A stretch of 64,000 bases of DNA from Bacteroidales bacterium (GTDB lineage: Bacteria > Bacteroidota > Bacteroidia > Bacteroidales > UBA3824). The notes below the pieces were generated by a model. It made no database searches and had not been told where the DNA came from. It saw only the letters and a list, made by a program, of their open reading frames with translations. Every line of letters starts with the position of its first letter. The stretch's first letter is position 1. Below are positions 44,009 through 52,678 of this stretch, in pieces. A program made the position numbers and the translations under genes. The stretch lies in contig JAFYDK010000001.1 in assembly GCA_017544805.1 (NCBI GenBank), positions 25,660 to 89,659 of the forward strand, read 5' to 3'.

Positions 44009-44900
44009 ATGTAGAATTTTGAAGAATAGCCGTTGAGCGAGACAACATTCTGATAAATTCTTTTGCGGAATTTTTCAAATATGAATCTTTCAAGGTATGA
44101 ATACAACCGTCCATGCCGTTGCCGGGTTCATCAATTCTGACAGCTCTCAAGCCCTGCTCGTTTAGCACCGTGCTCTCGCTCAAAACAGTAACGTATTGAG
44201 TATTGCGAATCAAACTGAAAAGCATGTGTACGTTATTGATTTCCACTTTGATGCGATAATTATGACCTTTGCCTTCGATAATTCTGTCAAAAGCGTTTCT
44301 TGCTTGAAGACCGTGCGAGGGCAAAGCCAAATCGTAATCTTCCAACTCGCCAAGCGTTACGGATTTTTTTCCCACAAGAGGATGATATTCATTAACAATG
44401 GCAGCCAAACGGTTGTTGAAAAGCAAATGACTTTCGATGTTATTATAATTTGCCGAAGGTTTGAACGCCAAAACGAAATCCAATTCATGCTTCAACAATT
44501 TTCCGATTAACGTAGACATTGAATCGTAACGGACATTGATTTTAATTTTCGGATATTTTTTCAAGAAATCGACCATCGTCTCGTTGGTAATGCAACTGAA
44601 CGAAAATGTAACACCGATATTTAATTCACCCGTTTCCAATCCTTTCAAATCCAAAATCCGCTGTTTGCAAGCCTCGGAATCATTAACTGTTTTTCTGGCA
44701 AGAGGCAACAACATCTGTCCTGCCTCGGTGAGAATTACTTGATGACTATTACGCTCAAAAAGCTGTTGATCAAGCTCCTGCTCCAAATGCAAAATCTGCT
44801 GCGAAAGAGTACTTTGAGTTATGAAAAGTTCTTTAGCCGCCAATGAAAAATTTAGCGTTTCTGCCGTCCGCAGAAAATATTTTAATTGTCTGAGTTCCAT
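43995..44900 (-). CDS. LysR-family transcriptional regulator
   Basis: A 301-residue LTTR. An N-terminal winged helix-turn-helix (LRQLKYFLRTAETLNFSLAAKELFITQSTLSQQI, to about residue 60) is followed by a linker helix and a two-lobe effector-binding domain (from about 90). The CynR/CysB-like style gives no ligand clue. The promoter at 44917-44947 and a T-N11-A dyad at 44978-44992 suggest it binds upstream of itself. It overlaps the end of the alcohol dehydrogenase gene by four bases. Confidence 0.93.
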   Translation of the reverse strand: MELRQLKYFLRTAETLNFSLAAKELFITQSTLSQQILHLEQELDQQLFERNSHQVILTEAGQMLLPLARKTVNDSEACKQRILDLKGLETGELNIGVTFSFSCITNETMVDFLKKYPKIKINVRYDSMSTLIGKLLKHELDFVLAFKPSANYNNIESHLLFNNRLAAIVNEYHPLVGKKSVTLGELEDYDLALPSHGLQARNAFDRIIEGKGHNYRIKVEINNVHMLFSLIRNTQYVTVLSESTVLNEQGLRAVRIDEPGNGMDGCIHTLKDSYLKNSAKEFIRMLSRSTAILQNSTLANI

Positions 44901-44916
44901 TTTTATTAATTCGCTG

Positions 44917-44947
44917 CAAAATTAATACTTTCCTCTCTTATAAGCAA
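44917..44947 (-). promoter_or_regulatory. Promoter for the LysR gene
   Basis: On the minus strand: TTG (44945-44947), 20 bases, TAATTTTG (44917-44924), 17 bases before the start. Confidence 0.6.
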
Positions 44948-44975
44948 CTTTTTTTTAGAAAAGAGAAAAAAAATA

Positions 44976-45015
44976 CTATCGGTAAAAACGATAGCACTAA
45001 TCGTTTTTTTGCGAT
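44976..45015. promoter_or_regulatory. Candidate LysR binding region (T-N11-A dyad plus a second dyad)
   Basis: CTATCG (44976-44981) and CGATAG (44989-44994) are inverted. Within them ATCGGTAAAAACGAT is a clean T-N11-A LTTR box (T44979, A44991). A second similar dyad, ATCG (45000-45003) with CGAT (45012-45015), follows 22 bases on. Both lie between the LysR gene and the divergent small ORF, about 30-55 bases above the LysR -33 box, where LTTRs normally bind. Confidence 0.5.
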
Positions 45016-45069
45016 TTTAACAATCGGAACAAATCATAACCAAAGCTTTTTTATGAATTTCAAAACCCG

Positions 45070-45077
45070 TAAATTTG
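45070..45077 (+). promoter_or_regulatory. Probable -7 element for the 30-residue ORF
   Basis: TAAATTTG, a perfect TAnnTTTG box, 66 bases before the small ORF. A clear -33 box is not seen, as expected for an activator-dependent promoter. The LTTR-type dyads lie 55-95 bases upstream. Confidence 0.55.
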
Positions 45078-45142
45078 CAGTGTAAAAAAATTAAAACCCG
45101 GGAAGAGGTTGTTCTTCTCAACAAAAATAAAATCATAAAAAA

Positions 45143-45235
45143 ATGGATTATAGTTGGTTTGCAGTTGCATTTGAGTTATTGCTTGCTTTTTTCGGAATTA
45201 AATGGTATATTCATCACACCTATAGAAAGAAGTAG
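45143..45235 (+). CDS. 30-residue single-pass membrane peptide, uncharacterised
   Basis: An ATG-to-TAG frame of 30 codons. Residues 5-23 are hydrophobic (WFAVAFELLLAFFGIKWYI), enough for one membrane helix. The start is acidic/polar (MDYS) and the end strongly basic (HHTYRKK), giving a positive-inside C-terminus. A TAAATTTG box lies 66 bases upstream and a strong terminator follows 18 bases after the stop, so it is a self-contained transcript. Upstream bases are A-rich, without Shine-Dalgarno. It is divergent from a LysR gene, with LTTR-type dyads between. Function unknown; it could modulate a transporter or oxidase like other small membrane proteins. Confidence 0.62.
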   Translation: MDYSWFAVAFELLLAFFGIKWYIHHTYRKK

Positions 45236-45253
45236 TCTAATGTTTACCTTTTG

Positions 45254-45303
45254 AAAAACACCGCGCCAAGGGGAATTTCTAACTAGGGCAGCGGTGTTTT
45301 TTT
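45254..45303 (+). terminator. Terminator of the small ORF transcript
   Basis: AAAAACACCGC (45254-45264) pairs perfectly with 45291-45301, closing a 26-base loop whose ends (GCC, GGC) can extend the stem. T run at the end. Confidence 0.85.
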
Positions 45304-45325
45304 ATTATGACAAAATTCAAAAAAA

Positions 45326-45357
45326 TTTGCCCGATTATATTTTTCTGCTTACCTTTG
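45326..45357 (+). promoter_or_regulatory. Promoter for surE
   Basis: TTTG at 45326-45329, 20 bases, TACCTTTG at 45350-45357, 19 bases before the start. Confidence 0.72.
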
Positions 45358-45376
45358 CATAAATAATGTAAAGATT

Positions 45377-46150
45377 ATGGAAGAAACCAAACCCCTGATT
45401 TTAATCACCAACGACGACGGAATTTTTGCTAAAGGCCTCAAAGAATTGGTCAGAGCCGTAAAAGATTTGGGCGAAATCGTAGTCGTTGCCCCTGACAAAG
45501 CGCAAAGCGGTAAAGGACACAGCGTTACGCTTGATATGCCGCTTTGGTACAGACCCTCGAAAATTGACGAAGAAATCCGTGCTTTTAAATGTTCAGGCAC
45601 ACCTGCGGACTGCATCAAAATTGCACTTTTCAAGGTTCTTGACCGCACACCCGATTTGATTTTAAGCGGTATAAATCACGGTTCTAATTCGAGCATAAAC
45701 ATTTTATATTCAGGCACGATGGGTGCGGCAATGGAAGGCGCATTACATCACATACCTTCGATAGGATTTTCGCTTTTGAACTTTGCCCCCGATTCCGATT
45801 TCACAACGGCCGGGAAATACGCAAAAGAAATTACGCAAAAAGTTTTAGCGATGGACAAAACATTCCAAAAGAGCATTTGTCTTAACGTTAATATTCCGTA
45901 CAACGATCCGGAAAACATCAAAGGCATTAAAATCTGCCGACAATCAGCCGGTGAATGGAAAGAATTTTTTGACGAACGTTATCATCCTTCAAACCGCCGT
46001 CCGTATTATTGGCTTACCGGTGATTATTACAATTATGAACCTCAAGAAGAAGATACTGACGAATGGGCATTAAAAAACGGTTACGTATCCGTTCAGCCCG
46101 TAACCTGCGACTGCACGGATTACAAAATGATGAACGAATTAAAACTATAA
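45377..46150 (+). CDS. surE: 5'/3'-nucleotidase SurE
   Basis: A 257-residue metal-dependent nucleotidase that removes phosphate from nucleoside monophosphates and helps stationary-phase survival. The metal block is LITNDDGI (Asp13, Asp14 or equivalents). Next come PDKAQSGKGHSVTL, the substrate loop CSGTPADCI, SGINHGSN (Asn metal ligand) and YSGTMGAAMEGAL. Length matches the family. Own promoter; a terminator follows. Confidence 0.95.
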   Translation: MEETKPLILITNDDGIFAKGLKELVRAVKDLGEIVVVAPDKAQSGKGHSVTLDMPLWYRPSKIDEEIRAFKCSGTPADCIKIALFKVLDRTPDLILSGINHGSNSSINILYSGTMGAAMEGALHHIPSIGFSLLNFAPDSDFTTAGKYAKEITQKVLAMDKTFQKSICLNVNIPYNDPENIKGIKICRQSAGEWKEFFDERYHPSNRRPYYWLTGDYYNYEPQEEDTDEWALKNGYVSVQPVTCDCTDYKMMNELKL

Positions 46151-46166
46151 AAAACTATCAGATATG

Positions 46167-46200
46167 AGAGCCGCAATTTGTTTTTCACGGCTCTTTTTTA
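46167..46200 (+). terminator. Terminator of surE
   Basis: AGAGCCG (46167-46173) pairs with CGGCTCT (46188-46194), then a T run. It extends into the stop codon of the convergent lipoprotein gene. Confidence 0.75.
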
Positions 46201-46908
46201 TTTTGCCGCACCCTCAGGCTCGGAATCAAAAGACCTTATCATGCTATCAAGGTCGTGTTTTGAAATATCTTTGTAACTCTCAGGCACAACAAACAAATCG
46301 GAATTAACCTGTTCGCCCACAACCTCTACCGCTGTCAGCTCCATAAAAAAACCGCTGAGCAAAACCTGAAATTTCAACAACACACCGTCCAAATCCCTAA
46401 AGGCATTATTAATGTTTGATTTTTTGATATTAATATCGTCAGTATACCAAAGTTCCAAATCACGATTTATAGTTTTGCAATGTGCTAACGCCTTATGACA
46501 CAAATAATTACAAATAGTCATCGTATCGGAAAGTTTTTCGATTTCAATATCGCGGATTTGGTCATAACCGAAAGAAACTCCGTCGGAATCCGTTACGTAT
46601 TTGTATTTATCAGTCATAATTCTAAACAAAGAATAATACTTATTGTTTTGATTATCAGTGATAAACGAAATATTGAAAGAACCGGCAAAACCTCTGATGC
46701 TCAATGCCGTATTATCGTTTTTGAACGACAATTCCACTCTTTCGGGCATAATCGCAACAAGGGAACTACTATTTTCTTCTTTCGGGAAATCCACGGAATA
46801 AACAATGCGCCCCTCGTTTATAACAGGAGCGTATTTCTTACCGCAACTATTGGTTATCAGTGCTAATAATAATATTATCAATGAATTAAGGATATTTTTT
46901 TTATTCAT
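46198..46908 (-). CDS. Lipoprotein of unknown function (possibly GLPGLI/DUF4412-like)
   Basis: A 236-residue lipoprotein (lipobox ITNSC, Cys22). The mature part begins with INEGRIVYSVDFP, reminiscent of exported GLPGLI/DUF4412 proteins of Bacteroidota whose beta-rich fold includes a Lys/Cys pattern (ICNYLCHKALAHCKT). I would not assign a function. It diverges from the DUF3108 gene and converges on surE. Confidence 0.72.
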   Translation of the reverse strand: MNKKNILNSLIILLLALITNSCGKKYAPVINEGRIVYSVDFPKEENSSSLVAIMPERVELSFKNDNTALSIRGFAGSFNISFITDNQNNKYYSLFRIMTDKYKYVTDSDGVSFGYDQIRDIEIEKLSDTMTICNYLCHKALAHCKTINRDLELWYTDDINIKKSNINNAFRDLDGVLLKFQVLLSGFFMELTAVEVVGEQVNSDLFVVPESYKDISKHDLDSMIRSFDSEPEGAAK

Positions 46909-46977
46909 TGTCGTAAAAGTTTTTGATTATTTAACAACAAATAATGCGCCATATTTTCATAAAAAGGAAAGTTTATA

Positions 46978-46985
46978 TATCTTTG
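46978..46985 (+). promoter_or_regulatory. Probable -7 element for the DUF3108 gene
   Basis: TATCTTTG, a perfect TAnnTTTG box, 29 bases before the ATG at 47015. Confidence 0.6.
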
Positions 46986-47014
46986 CCACATATAAATATC
47001 AAAAAACCTTAGAA

Positions 47015-47809
47015 ATGAAAAAAATTATTTTTTTAATATTAGTAATGCTGACACTCTCGGTTAATGCCCAAAAAAAAACCGCTGCCGAAATTCTAAAAGA
47101 ATACAAAGTAAATACAGCATTTGAACCCGGAGAAGAACTTATCTACGATTTGAAATACGGAATCGTAAAGGCCGGGGAATTTTCGATAAAAGTAGGACTC
47201 GTGCCCGTAGGTTACGAATATTGCTTTTACGCCATTGCTAAATGCTATACGACCGGATTAGCGTCAAAATTAGCAAGAATATACGACGTTTATGAAAGTT
47301 ATTTTGACATTGTTTCGGGTTTACCGGTAAAAGCTGTAAGAAATGTTACCGAAAACAATTATAAAAGATATAACGAAGATTTGTTTTTTCAGGATTCAAG
47401 CGTTGTTTATTCCATGAAAAGCGGACGGCATAAAGTTCCTGAAAATACTTTTGACATAATTTCCGCATTTTATTTTTCAAGAAAATTCATTTTCGATCAA
47501 AAATATCAAAAAAACGAATACATGAATTTAACTTCATGGTTTGACGAAGAATTGTATAAGTTTAAAATGGCTTACAAAGGCACAGAAAAAGTAAAAACAG
47601 ATTACGGAAAAATCGAATGTTTGAAATTTTCCCCGATTTTGGAAAACGATGCTACTTTCAAAAACGAAGACGACATGGTGGCATGGTTCACTAACGACGG
47701 AAATTTTGTCCCCGTCAAAATCATAGTAAAACTACCATTAGGAAAGGCAAAATGCGAACTGAAAAGTTTTAAAAACCTAAAAAATAAAGACGGATTTTTA
47801 AAAGAATGA
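47015..47809 (+). CDS. Exported DUF3108-family protein
   Basis: A 264-residue exported protein. Signal peptide 1-18 (cut after VNAQ). The mature region has the family's marks: FEPGEELIYDLKYGIVKAGEFSIKVG, DVYESYFDIVSGLPVKAVRNV, and a late VAWFTNDGNFVPVKI. DUF3108 members are beta-rich envelope proteins of unknown role. The frame is open for 70 more codons upstream, but that part has no Met-hydrophobic start and contains the promoter; the ATG at 47015 is correct. Confidence 0.85.
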   Translation: MKKIIFLILVMLTLSVNAQKKTAAEILKEYKVNTAFEPGEELIYDLKYGIVKAGEFSIKVGLVPVGYEYCFYAIAKCYTTGLASKLARIYDVYESYFDIVSGLPVKAVRNVTENNYKRYNEDLFFQDSSVVYSMKSGRHKVPENTFDIISAFYFSRKFIFDQKYQKNEYMNLTSWFDEELYKFKMAYKGTEKVKTDYGKIECLKFSPILENDATFKNEDDMVAWFTNDGNFVPVKIIVKLPLGKAKCELKSFKNLKNKDGFLKE

Positions 47810-47855
47810 TTTTTCTTTTCAACAACTTTTTCTACGGCTAAAAAAAAAAATTATT

Positions 47856-47863
47856 AACTTTGC
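47856..47863 (+). promoter_or_regulatory. Probable -7 element for the SixA-like/cyclase/LolD group
   Basis: TAACTTTG, a TAnnTTTG match, 25 bases before the start at 47889. Confidence 0.55.
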
Positions 47864-47888
47864 ATTTTATAACGAAATAAAAAAAGAG

Positions 47889-48377
47889 ATGAAAAAACTG
47901 TATTTTATGAGGCACGCCAAATCGGATTGGCTCGGCGATGTAGATGATAAAGATAGAATTATCAATTACATAGGCATCAACGAGGCTAAAAAAATCGCTG
48001 CCGAAATTATTAAAAAGGAAATAAAATTTGATAAAATTATATGCTCTCCAGCGAAAAGAGCGTATCAAACAGCCGAAATTATCAAAAATAAAATCGGATT
48101 TTCAGACGAAATAATTATCGAAGAAAGTTTTTATTTCGACTATCAAAAAGAGATTTTAAAAGTAATAAAAAACATTGATAATCAAGCACAAAGCGTTCTT
48201 CTTGTAGGGCATAATCCAACATGGTCGCAAATGGTTTCGCAACTAAAAAAATCACCCGGCAAAATATATCTTGACAATGCCAATTTCGTATGTCTGAGTG
48301 CTGATTTCAACGATTGGAAAGAAGCTAATTACGAAAAATTTGATTTTGATTACATTATTTCACCCAAAAACTTATAA
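47889..48377 (+). CDS. SixA-like histidine phosphatase
   Basis: A 162-residue member of the histidine-phosphatase superfamily. The catalytic RHA is in YFMRHAKSDW (residues 5-14; catalytic His9), and the second His in VGHNPTW. Length and the RHAKSDW start match SixA, which dephosphorylates phosphohistidine on signalling phosphotransfer proteins. Other small phosphoesters are possible. Six bases later begins the glutaminyl cyclase-like lipoprotein. Confidence 0.85.
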   Translation: MKKLYFMRHAKSDWLGDVDDKDRIINYIGINEAKKIAAEIIKKEIKFDKIICSPAKRAYQTAEIIKNKIGFSDEIIIEESFYFDYQKEILKVIKNIDNQAQSVLLVGHNPTWSQMVSQLKKSPGKIYLDNANFVCLSADFNDWKEANYEKFDFDYIISPKNL

Positions 48378-48383
48378 AAGGCT

Positions 48384-49487
48384 ATGAATCACTTAAATAA
48401 AACATTAATATTACCGGTACTTTTGTTTTTTTCATGCTCTAACGGAATAAAAGAAAACAAAAACCAAAACCAAGGCGAGACTGTTCAACAACAGCCGCAG
48501 GAAAAATTTTTCTCATTGAAAATCAATAATTTAGACGAAAATTCGTTAGGAAAAATTTCTGATAAATTTCTCCTTGAAATTTCAGAAGAGAAAAATCAAA
48601 AATTCGATTCTGCCGTTGTGAACATAGACGGTAAAAAATTAGCTGTTCTAAATTCCGGCGAATTATCATATACCATTGACACAAAGGATTTTAGATGCGG
48701 AATTGTACCTATTACCGTTCAAACGTTTTTCGGCGGAAAAAACGAACATTTAGGAGCATCAATAAAACTCTTTTCCGACATAACACCCAAACACAAGACT
48801 TACAAAGTTTTGAAAACATTCAACCATGATAATCAAGCATATACGCAAGGTTTGCAATATGAAGACGGCTATTTCTACGAATCAACGGGTCTGAAGAAAA
48901 AATCCTCATTAAGAAAAGTAAAACCCGAAACCGGCGAAATTCTTCAAAGCTATATCCTTGAAGACGAGTACTTTGGCGAAGGTTTGACAATTATGGGCGA
49001 CAAACTCATTCAACTGACTTGGCAAAATCACAAAGGTTTTGTTTATGACAAAAAAACGTTTGAAAAATTAAGCGAATTTAATGTTTCAACAGAAGGTTGG
49101 GGATTGTCATATCTCAATGATACTCTGATACTTACTGACGGTAGCGAAAATATTTATTTCCTTAATCCCGATAATTTTGCCTCGATGAAATACGTTCAGG
49201 TTTACGACAATTTAGGTCCCGTAAAAATGTTGAATGAAACGGAAATCATTGATGGAAAACTTTACGCAAACATTTATCAGACGGATATGATTGCCGAGAT
49301 TGATTATCACACGGGTAAAGTATTGAGTTACATAGACTTATCTAATATTTTACCACAAAATTTCAGAACCTCTGAAACTGACGTTCTAAACGGCATAGCA
49401 TACGACGAAAAAGGCGGAAGACTTTTTGTTACTGGCAAAAACTGGTCAAAACTTTTTCAAATTCAAATAATTGAACAAGCAAAATGA
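48384..49487 (+). CDS. Glutaminyl-peptide cyclotransferase-like lipoprotein
   Basis: A 367-residue lipoprotein (lipobox LFFSC, Cys18). After an N-terminal segment (to about 140), a five-bladed beta-propeller of the plant-type glutaminyl cyclase family is visible: [84 protein letters not shown] and [22 protein letters not shown]. It should convert N-terminal Gln to pyroglutamate on envelope proteins or peptides. Its stop overlaps the ABC ATPase ATG by four bases. Confidence 0.9.
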   Translation: MNHLNKTLILPVLLFFSCSNGIKENKNQNQGETVQQQPQEKFFSLKINNLDENSLGKISDKFLLEISEEKNQKFDSAVVNIDGKKLAVLNSGELSYTIDTKDFRCGIVPITVQTFFGGKNEHLGASIKLFSDITPKHKTYKVLKTFNHDNQAYTQGLQYEDGYFYESTGLKKKSSLRKVKPETGEILQSYILEDEYFGEGLTIMGDKLIQLTWQNHKGFVYDKKTFEKLSEFNVSTEGWGLSYLNDTLILTDGSENIYFLNPDNFASMKYVQVYDNLGPVKMLNETEIIDGKLYANIYQTDMIAEIDYHTGKVLSYIDLSNILPQNFRTSETDVLNGIAYDEKGGRLFVTGKNWSKLFQIQIIEQAK

Positions 49488-50137
49488 TAATTTTAAAAGA
49501 CATAAAGAAAAGTTTCTCACAACTCGAAGTTTTAAAAGGTATAAATCTAACGATAGAAGACTCTCAAATCGTATCTATCGTCGGGGCTTCCGGTGCGGGC
49601 AAAACTACGCTTCTACAAATTGCGGGAACGCTTTTGAAAGCCGATTCCGGCGAGGTTAATATCGGCGGAATTGATGCGGGCAAACTCTCCGGCAAACGTT
49701 TAGCCGAGTTCAGAAACAAAAATATCGGTTTTGTTTTTCAGTTTCATCACCTTTTGCCGGAGTTCAATGCGTTGGAAAATGTCTGTATACCGGCATTAAT
49801 CGGAGGAAAAAATCAAAAGGAAGCCGAAAAACGTGCTTTAGAATTGTTAGGTTTTCTTAATCTTTCTGAACGCGTAACTCACAAACCCTCAGAACTTTCG
49901 GGCGGTGAACAACAAAGAGTTGCGATTGCAAGGGCATTAATCAACGACCCCGAAGTAGTTTTTGCAGACGAACCCTCAGGAAACCTTGATTCAAAAAACA
50001 GGGAAGAACTTCACACTCTGCTTTTTCAATTAAGAGAAAAATTCAAAAAGACGTTTGTAATCGTAACCCATGACGAACATTTTGCTGATATGAGCGATAG
50101 AATTATCAGAATAAAAGACGGAAAAATTGAAGAATAA
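49484..50137 (+). CDS. lolD: LolD-like ABC transporter ATPase
   Basis: A 217-residue ATPase. Walker [10 protein letters not shown] (34-42), Q-loop [12 protein letters not shown], signature [15 protein letters not shown], Walker [13 protein letters not shown] and H-loop VTHDE are intact. The [10 protein letters not shown] sequence is the hallmark of LolD, the ATPase that releases lipoproteins from the inner membrane for transport to the outer membrane. No lolC/lolE permease is adjacent. It is translationally coupled (ATGA) to a lipoprotein gene. Confidence 0.88.
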   Translation: MIILKDIKKSFSQLEVLKGINLTIEDSQIVSIVGASGAGKTTLLQIAGTLLKADSGEVNIGGIDAGKLSGKRLAEFRNKNIGFVFQFHHLLPEFNALENVCIPALIGGKNQKEAEKRALELLGFLNLSERVTHKPSELSGGEQQRVAIARALINDPEVVFADEPSGNLDSKNREELHTLLFQLREKFKKTFVIVTHDEHFADMSDRIIRIKDGKIEE

Positions 50138-50140
50138 TTT

Positions 50141-50168
50141 AATTACGAATTATGAATTGTGAATTAAA
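50141..50168 (+). repeat. Four heptamer repeats overlapping a start codon
   Basis: AATTACG, AATTATG, AATTGTG and AATTAAA stand in tandem. The second copy carries the start codon of the next gene. Seven is not a multiple of three, so a change in copy number downstream of the ATG would shift the frame. Confidence 0.75.
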
Positions 50169-50913
50169 AACCCTTTTGGACGAAAAATTCAATCAATATA
50201 ACACGCCGGAATTTATTTTAAGCGACCCTATACAAATTCCGCACTCGTTTTCTTTGCGTCAAGATATTGAAATTTCGGGCTTTTTAGCCTCGCTGATAGC
50301 CTGGGGCAACCGCAAAATGATTATCAACAATGCTAAAAAAATGATGCAAATCATGAATAATTCGCCCTACGATTTCGTTATTAATTTTGACGAAAAATCA
50401 GCAGAAAAAATTCCGAATTTTGTACATAGAACATTTCAACACGCTGATTTTCTGTACACATTGGCGGCTCTAAAAAATATTTATCTCAATCATGGCGGCT
50501 TAAAAAACGTTTTTGAAGAAAATTTCAAGAAAACACAAAATATAAAAGACACTTTAATTAATTTTAGAAAAGTGTTTTTTGAATGTGATTTTCCACTTCG
50601 GACGCAAAAGCATATTGCAGATGTAAAGCGCGGTGCGGCGGGAAAACGTCTTAACATGTATTTGATGTGGCTTTGCCGTAATGACAACCGCGGCGTACAT
50701 TTCGGGCTTTGGGACATTCCGACATCGGCGTTAATGTTACCGCTTGACACTCACACGGCTTCAACGGGCAGAAAACTTCAACTCATAACCCGAAAACAAA
50801 ACGATTGGAAAACGGTTGAAGAAATAACCTCTGCACTCAGAGAGTTTGACCCTCTTGACCCTGTAAAATATGATTTTGCACTCTTCGGACTCGGCATTTT
50901 TGACAAATTGTAA
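50152..50913 (+). CDS. TIGR02757 (DUF2400) family protein
   Basis: A 253-residue soluble protein of the Bacteroidota-rich TIGR02757 family. The start (LDEKFNQYN, then DPIQIPHSF), AWGNRKMI, and the later RTQKHIADVKRGAAGKRLNMYLMWLCRND, GVHFGLW and LPLDTHTASTGRKL blocks are conserved. The helical core, with DPVKYDFALFGLGI at the end, looks like the HhH-GPD/DNA glycosylase fold, so a DNA or RNA role has been suspected; function is unknown. The ATG lies in a heptamer repeat. Confidence 0.85.
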   Translation: MNCELKTLLDEKFNQYNTPEFILSDPIQIPHSFSLRQDIEISGFLASLIAWGNRKMIINNAKKMMQIMNNSPYDFVINFDEKSAEKIPNFVHRTFQHADFLYTLAALKNIYLNHGGLKNVFEENFKKTQNIKDTLINFRKVFFECDFPLRTQKHIADVKRGAAGKRLNMYLMWLCRNDNRGVHFGLWDIPTSALMLPLDTHTASTGRKLQLITRKQNDWKTVEEITSALREFDPLDPVKYDFALFGLGIFDKL

Positions 50914-50940
50914 TAGGAGTATATAAAAATTCATGCAACA

Positions 50941-51651
50941 ATGTCCCACAACGTCTTCCATTTTCAGCAATTCTCTGTAAATCAAGACAAAACGGCGATG
51001 AAAATCTCTACCGACGGCGTTTTGTTCGGGGCGTGCTGCAATTTTGAAAACGCTGAAAACATTCTTGACATAGGCACGGGCACGGGACTTCTCTCACTTA
51101 TGGCAGCGCAAAAATCCGCCGCTAAAATCACTGCCGTAGAAATAGACAACGACGCTTATCTCCAAGCCGAAGAAAACGTAAAAAACTCAAAATTTTCTGA
51201 CAGAATAAAAATTTTTCACGGTGATTTTTTGACATTTTACAAAACCTGCGGCGAAAAATACGGTTACATAATTTCCAATCCGCCGTTTTTTGAAAACGCT
51301 TTCAAATCAAACGATTACAAAAGAAATTTTGCACGGCATACAGATTCATTGCCGTTTGAAATGATGATAAAAGGCGTAAAAGAAATAATTTCAGAAAACG
51401 GTTTTTTTTCGGTGATAATTCCGTTTGACAAGAGTCTGGATTTTGTAAGACTTTGCGCTCTGAGCAAATTACATTTATGCAAAAAAATCAGCATTTTTTC
51501 CAAATCTAATGTACCGCCGCTAAGAGTTATTTTAACATTTTCAAAACAGATTTTACCGATGAAATACGACGAAATTACTATTTACGAAAAAAATAAAACG
51601 TATTCCGAAAAATTTAAAGAACTCACAAAAGATTTTTACTTAAAAAAATAA
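50941..51651 (+). CDS. trmN6: tRNA1(Val) N6-adenine methyltransferase, TrmN6-like
   Basis: A 236-residue SAM-dependent methyltransferase. FHFQQFSVNQDKTAMKISTDGVLFGA is the family's N-terminal block, LDIGTGTGLLSLM (near 42) binds SAM, and ISNPPFF (near 113) is the NPPF catalytic motif for adenine N6. It should methylate A37 of valine tRNA. Start follows the previous gene by 27 bases and could belong to the same operon. Confidence 0.9.
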   Translation: MSHNVFHFQQFSVNQDKTAMKISTDGVLFGACCNFENAENILDIGTGTGLLSLMAAQKSAAKITAVEIDNDAYLQAEENVKNSKFSDRIKIFHGDFLTFYKTCGEKYGYIISNPPFFENAFKSNDYKRNFARHTDSLPFEMMIKGVKEIISENGFFSVIIPFDKSLDFVRLCALSKLHLCKKISIFSKSNVPPLRVILTFSKQILPMKYDEITIYEKNKTYSEKFKELTKDFYLKK

Positions 51652-51708
51652 TGTTTGCTTTGCTTAAAATTAACAGATTTATATGATTTTTGCAGAAAAC
51701 AACAGGAA

Positions 51709-52620
51709 ATGGAAAAAATTTTTCAATTCATTAAAAATCAAGCTCTTCCGATTGCAATAATCACGGGAAGCATTTTTTATGATTTTTTTCATAAATTCGC
51801 ATTCATTTTGCCGTATGCGATGTTCATAATGCTAACTTTAGCATTCACAAAGGTAAGTTTAAAGGAAATTAAGTTCAAAAAAGTTCACATTTTATTACTT
51901 GCCGTTACCATTTTAGGCGGTTTAGGAACATATTTAGCGATTGCTCCGTTCAACAAAATTTTAGCGGAATCAATGATGGTAATTATAATGTGTCCAACAG
52001 CCGTTTCTGCCGTTGTAGTAACGACAAAACTTGGCGGTAACGCTCCTAACTTAGTAAGTTTCACTATTTTAGCAAACATAGCAGTTGCAATTATAATTCC
52101 AGCTGTTTTTCCTCTTATAGAGGCTAAAGGAATGAGTTTTTGGGAAGGTTTTTTGACAATTATTCAAAAAGTTTTTCCGCTTTTGGTACTGCCGATGATT
52201 TTAGCAGAACTCATAAAAAAATTTTTACCCAAAACCCATGATTTTCTATTGAAATATTCCGGCGTTTCGTTTTATATTTGGGCAGGCTCAGTGGTAATTT
52301 TAATGGGCAGAACGGTAAAATCAATAATCGAAAAGCCTGAAAATTATCATATTGATATTCTAATGGGAATAGCAGCATTGATAATTTGCATAGTACTTTT
52401 TACGGTCGGAAAAATCATCGGAACAAAATTAGATGAGAGAATTTCGTGCGGTCAAAGTATTGGTCAAAAAAATACTATTTTTTCGATATGGGTTGCCGGA
52501 ACATATCTCGATCCGCTAAGTGCCTTATGCAGTGGATTTTACATCATTTTTCAAAATCTATTCAACTCGTGGCAATTAGATAAAAAACGCAAAGCCGATA
52601 AGATGCTAAACAAAAATTAG
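51709..52620 (+). CDS. BASS-family (bile acid:sodium symporter-like) transporter
   Basis: A 303-residue integral membrane protein with about ten helices. The central block ESMMVIIMCPTAVSAVVVTTKLGGNAPNL matches the conserved crossover region of bile acid/sodium symporter-like proteins, and KNTIFSIWVAGTYLDPLSALCSGF matches the second. Substrate unknown (pantoate, keto acids and other organic anions are carried by relatives). The ATG at 51709 is preferred over an ATG 18 codons upstream because the latter adds a polar Cys-rich stretch. Confidence 0.82.
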   Translation: MEKIFQFIKNQALPIAIITGSIFYDFFHKFAFILPYAMFIMLTLAFTKVSLKEIKFKKVHILLLAVTILGGLGTYLAIAPFNKILAESMMVIIMCPTAVSAVVVTTKLGGNAPNLVSFTILANIAVAIIIPAVFPLIEAKGMSFWEGFLTIIQKVFPLLVLPMILAELIKKFLPKTHDFLLKYSGVSFYIWAGSVVILMGRTVKSIIEKPENYHIDILMGIAALIICIVLFTVGKIIGTKLDERISCGQSIGQKNTIFSIWVAGTYLDPLSALCSGFYIIFQNLFNSWQLDKKRKADKMLNKN

Positions 52621-52623
52621 AAA

Positions 52624-52654
52624 TTTGGATTTAAAGTTTTTTTTCTTAAATTTG
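52624..52654 (+). promoter_or_regulatory. Promoter for proBA
   Basis: TTTG at 52624-52627, 19 bases, TAAATTTG at 52647-52654, 25 bases before the ATG at 52679. It overlaps an upstream in-frame ATG at 52625, which is therefore not the start. Confidence 0.75.
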
Positions 52655-52678
52655 CACTGTGATTTTCTAAAAAAAATT

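Noticed and set aside
46805..47014. 70-codon upstream extension of the DUF3108 gene
   Set aside because: It overlaps the divergent lipoprotein gene and contains the promoter; the signal peptide starts at 47015.
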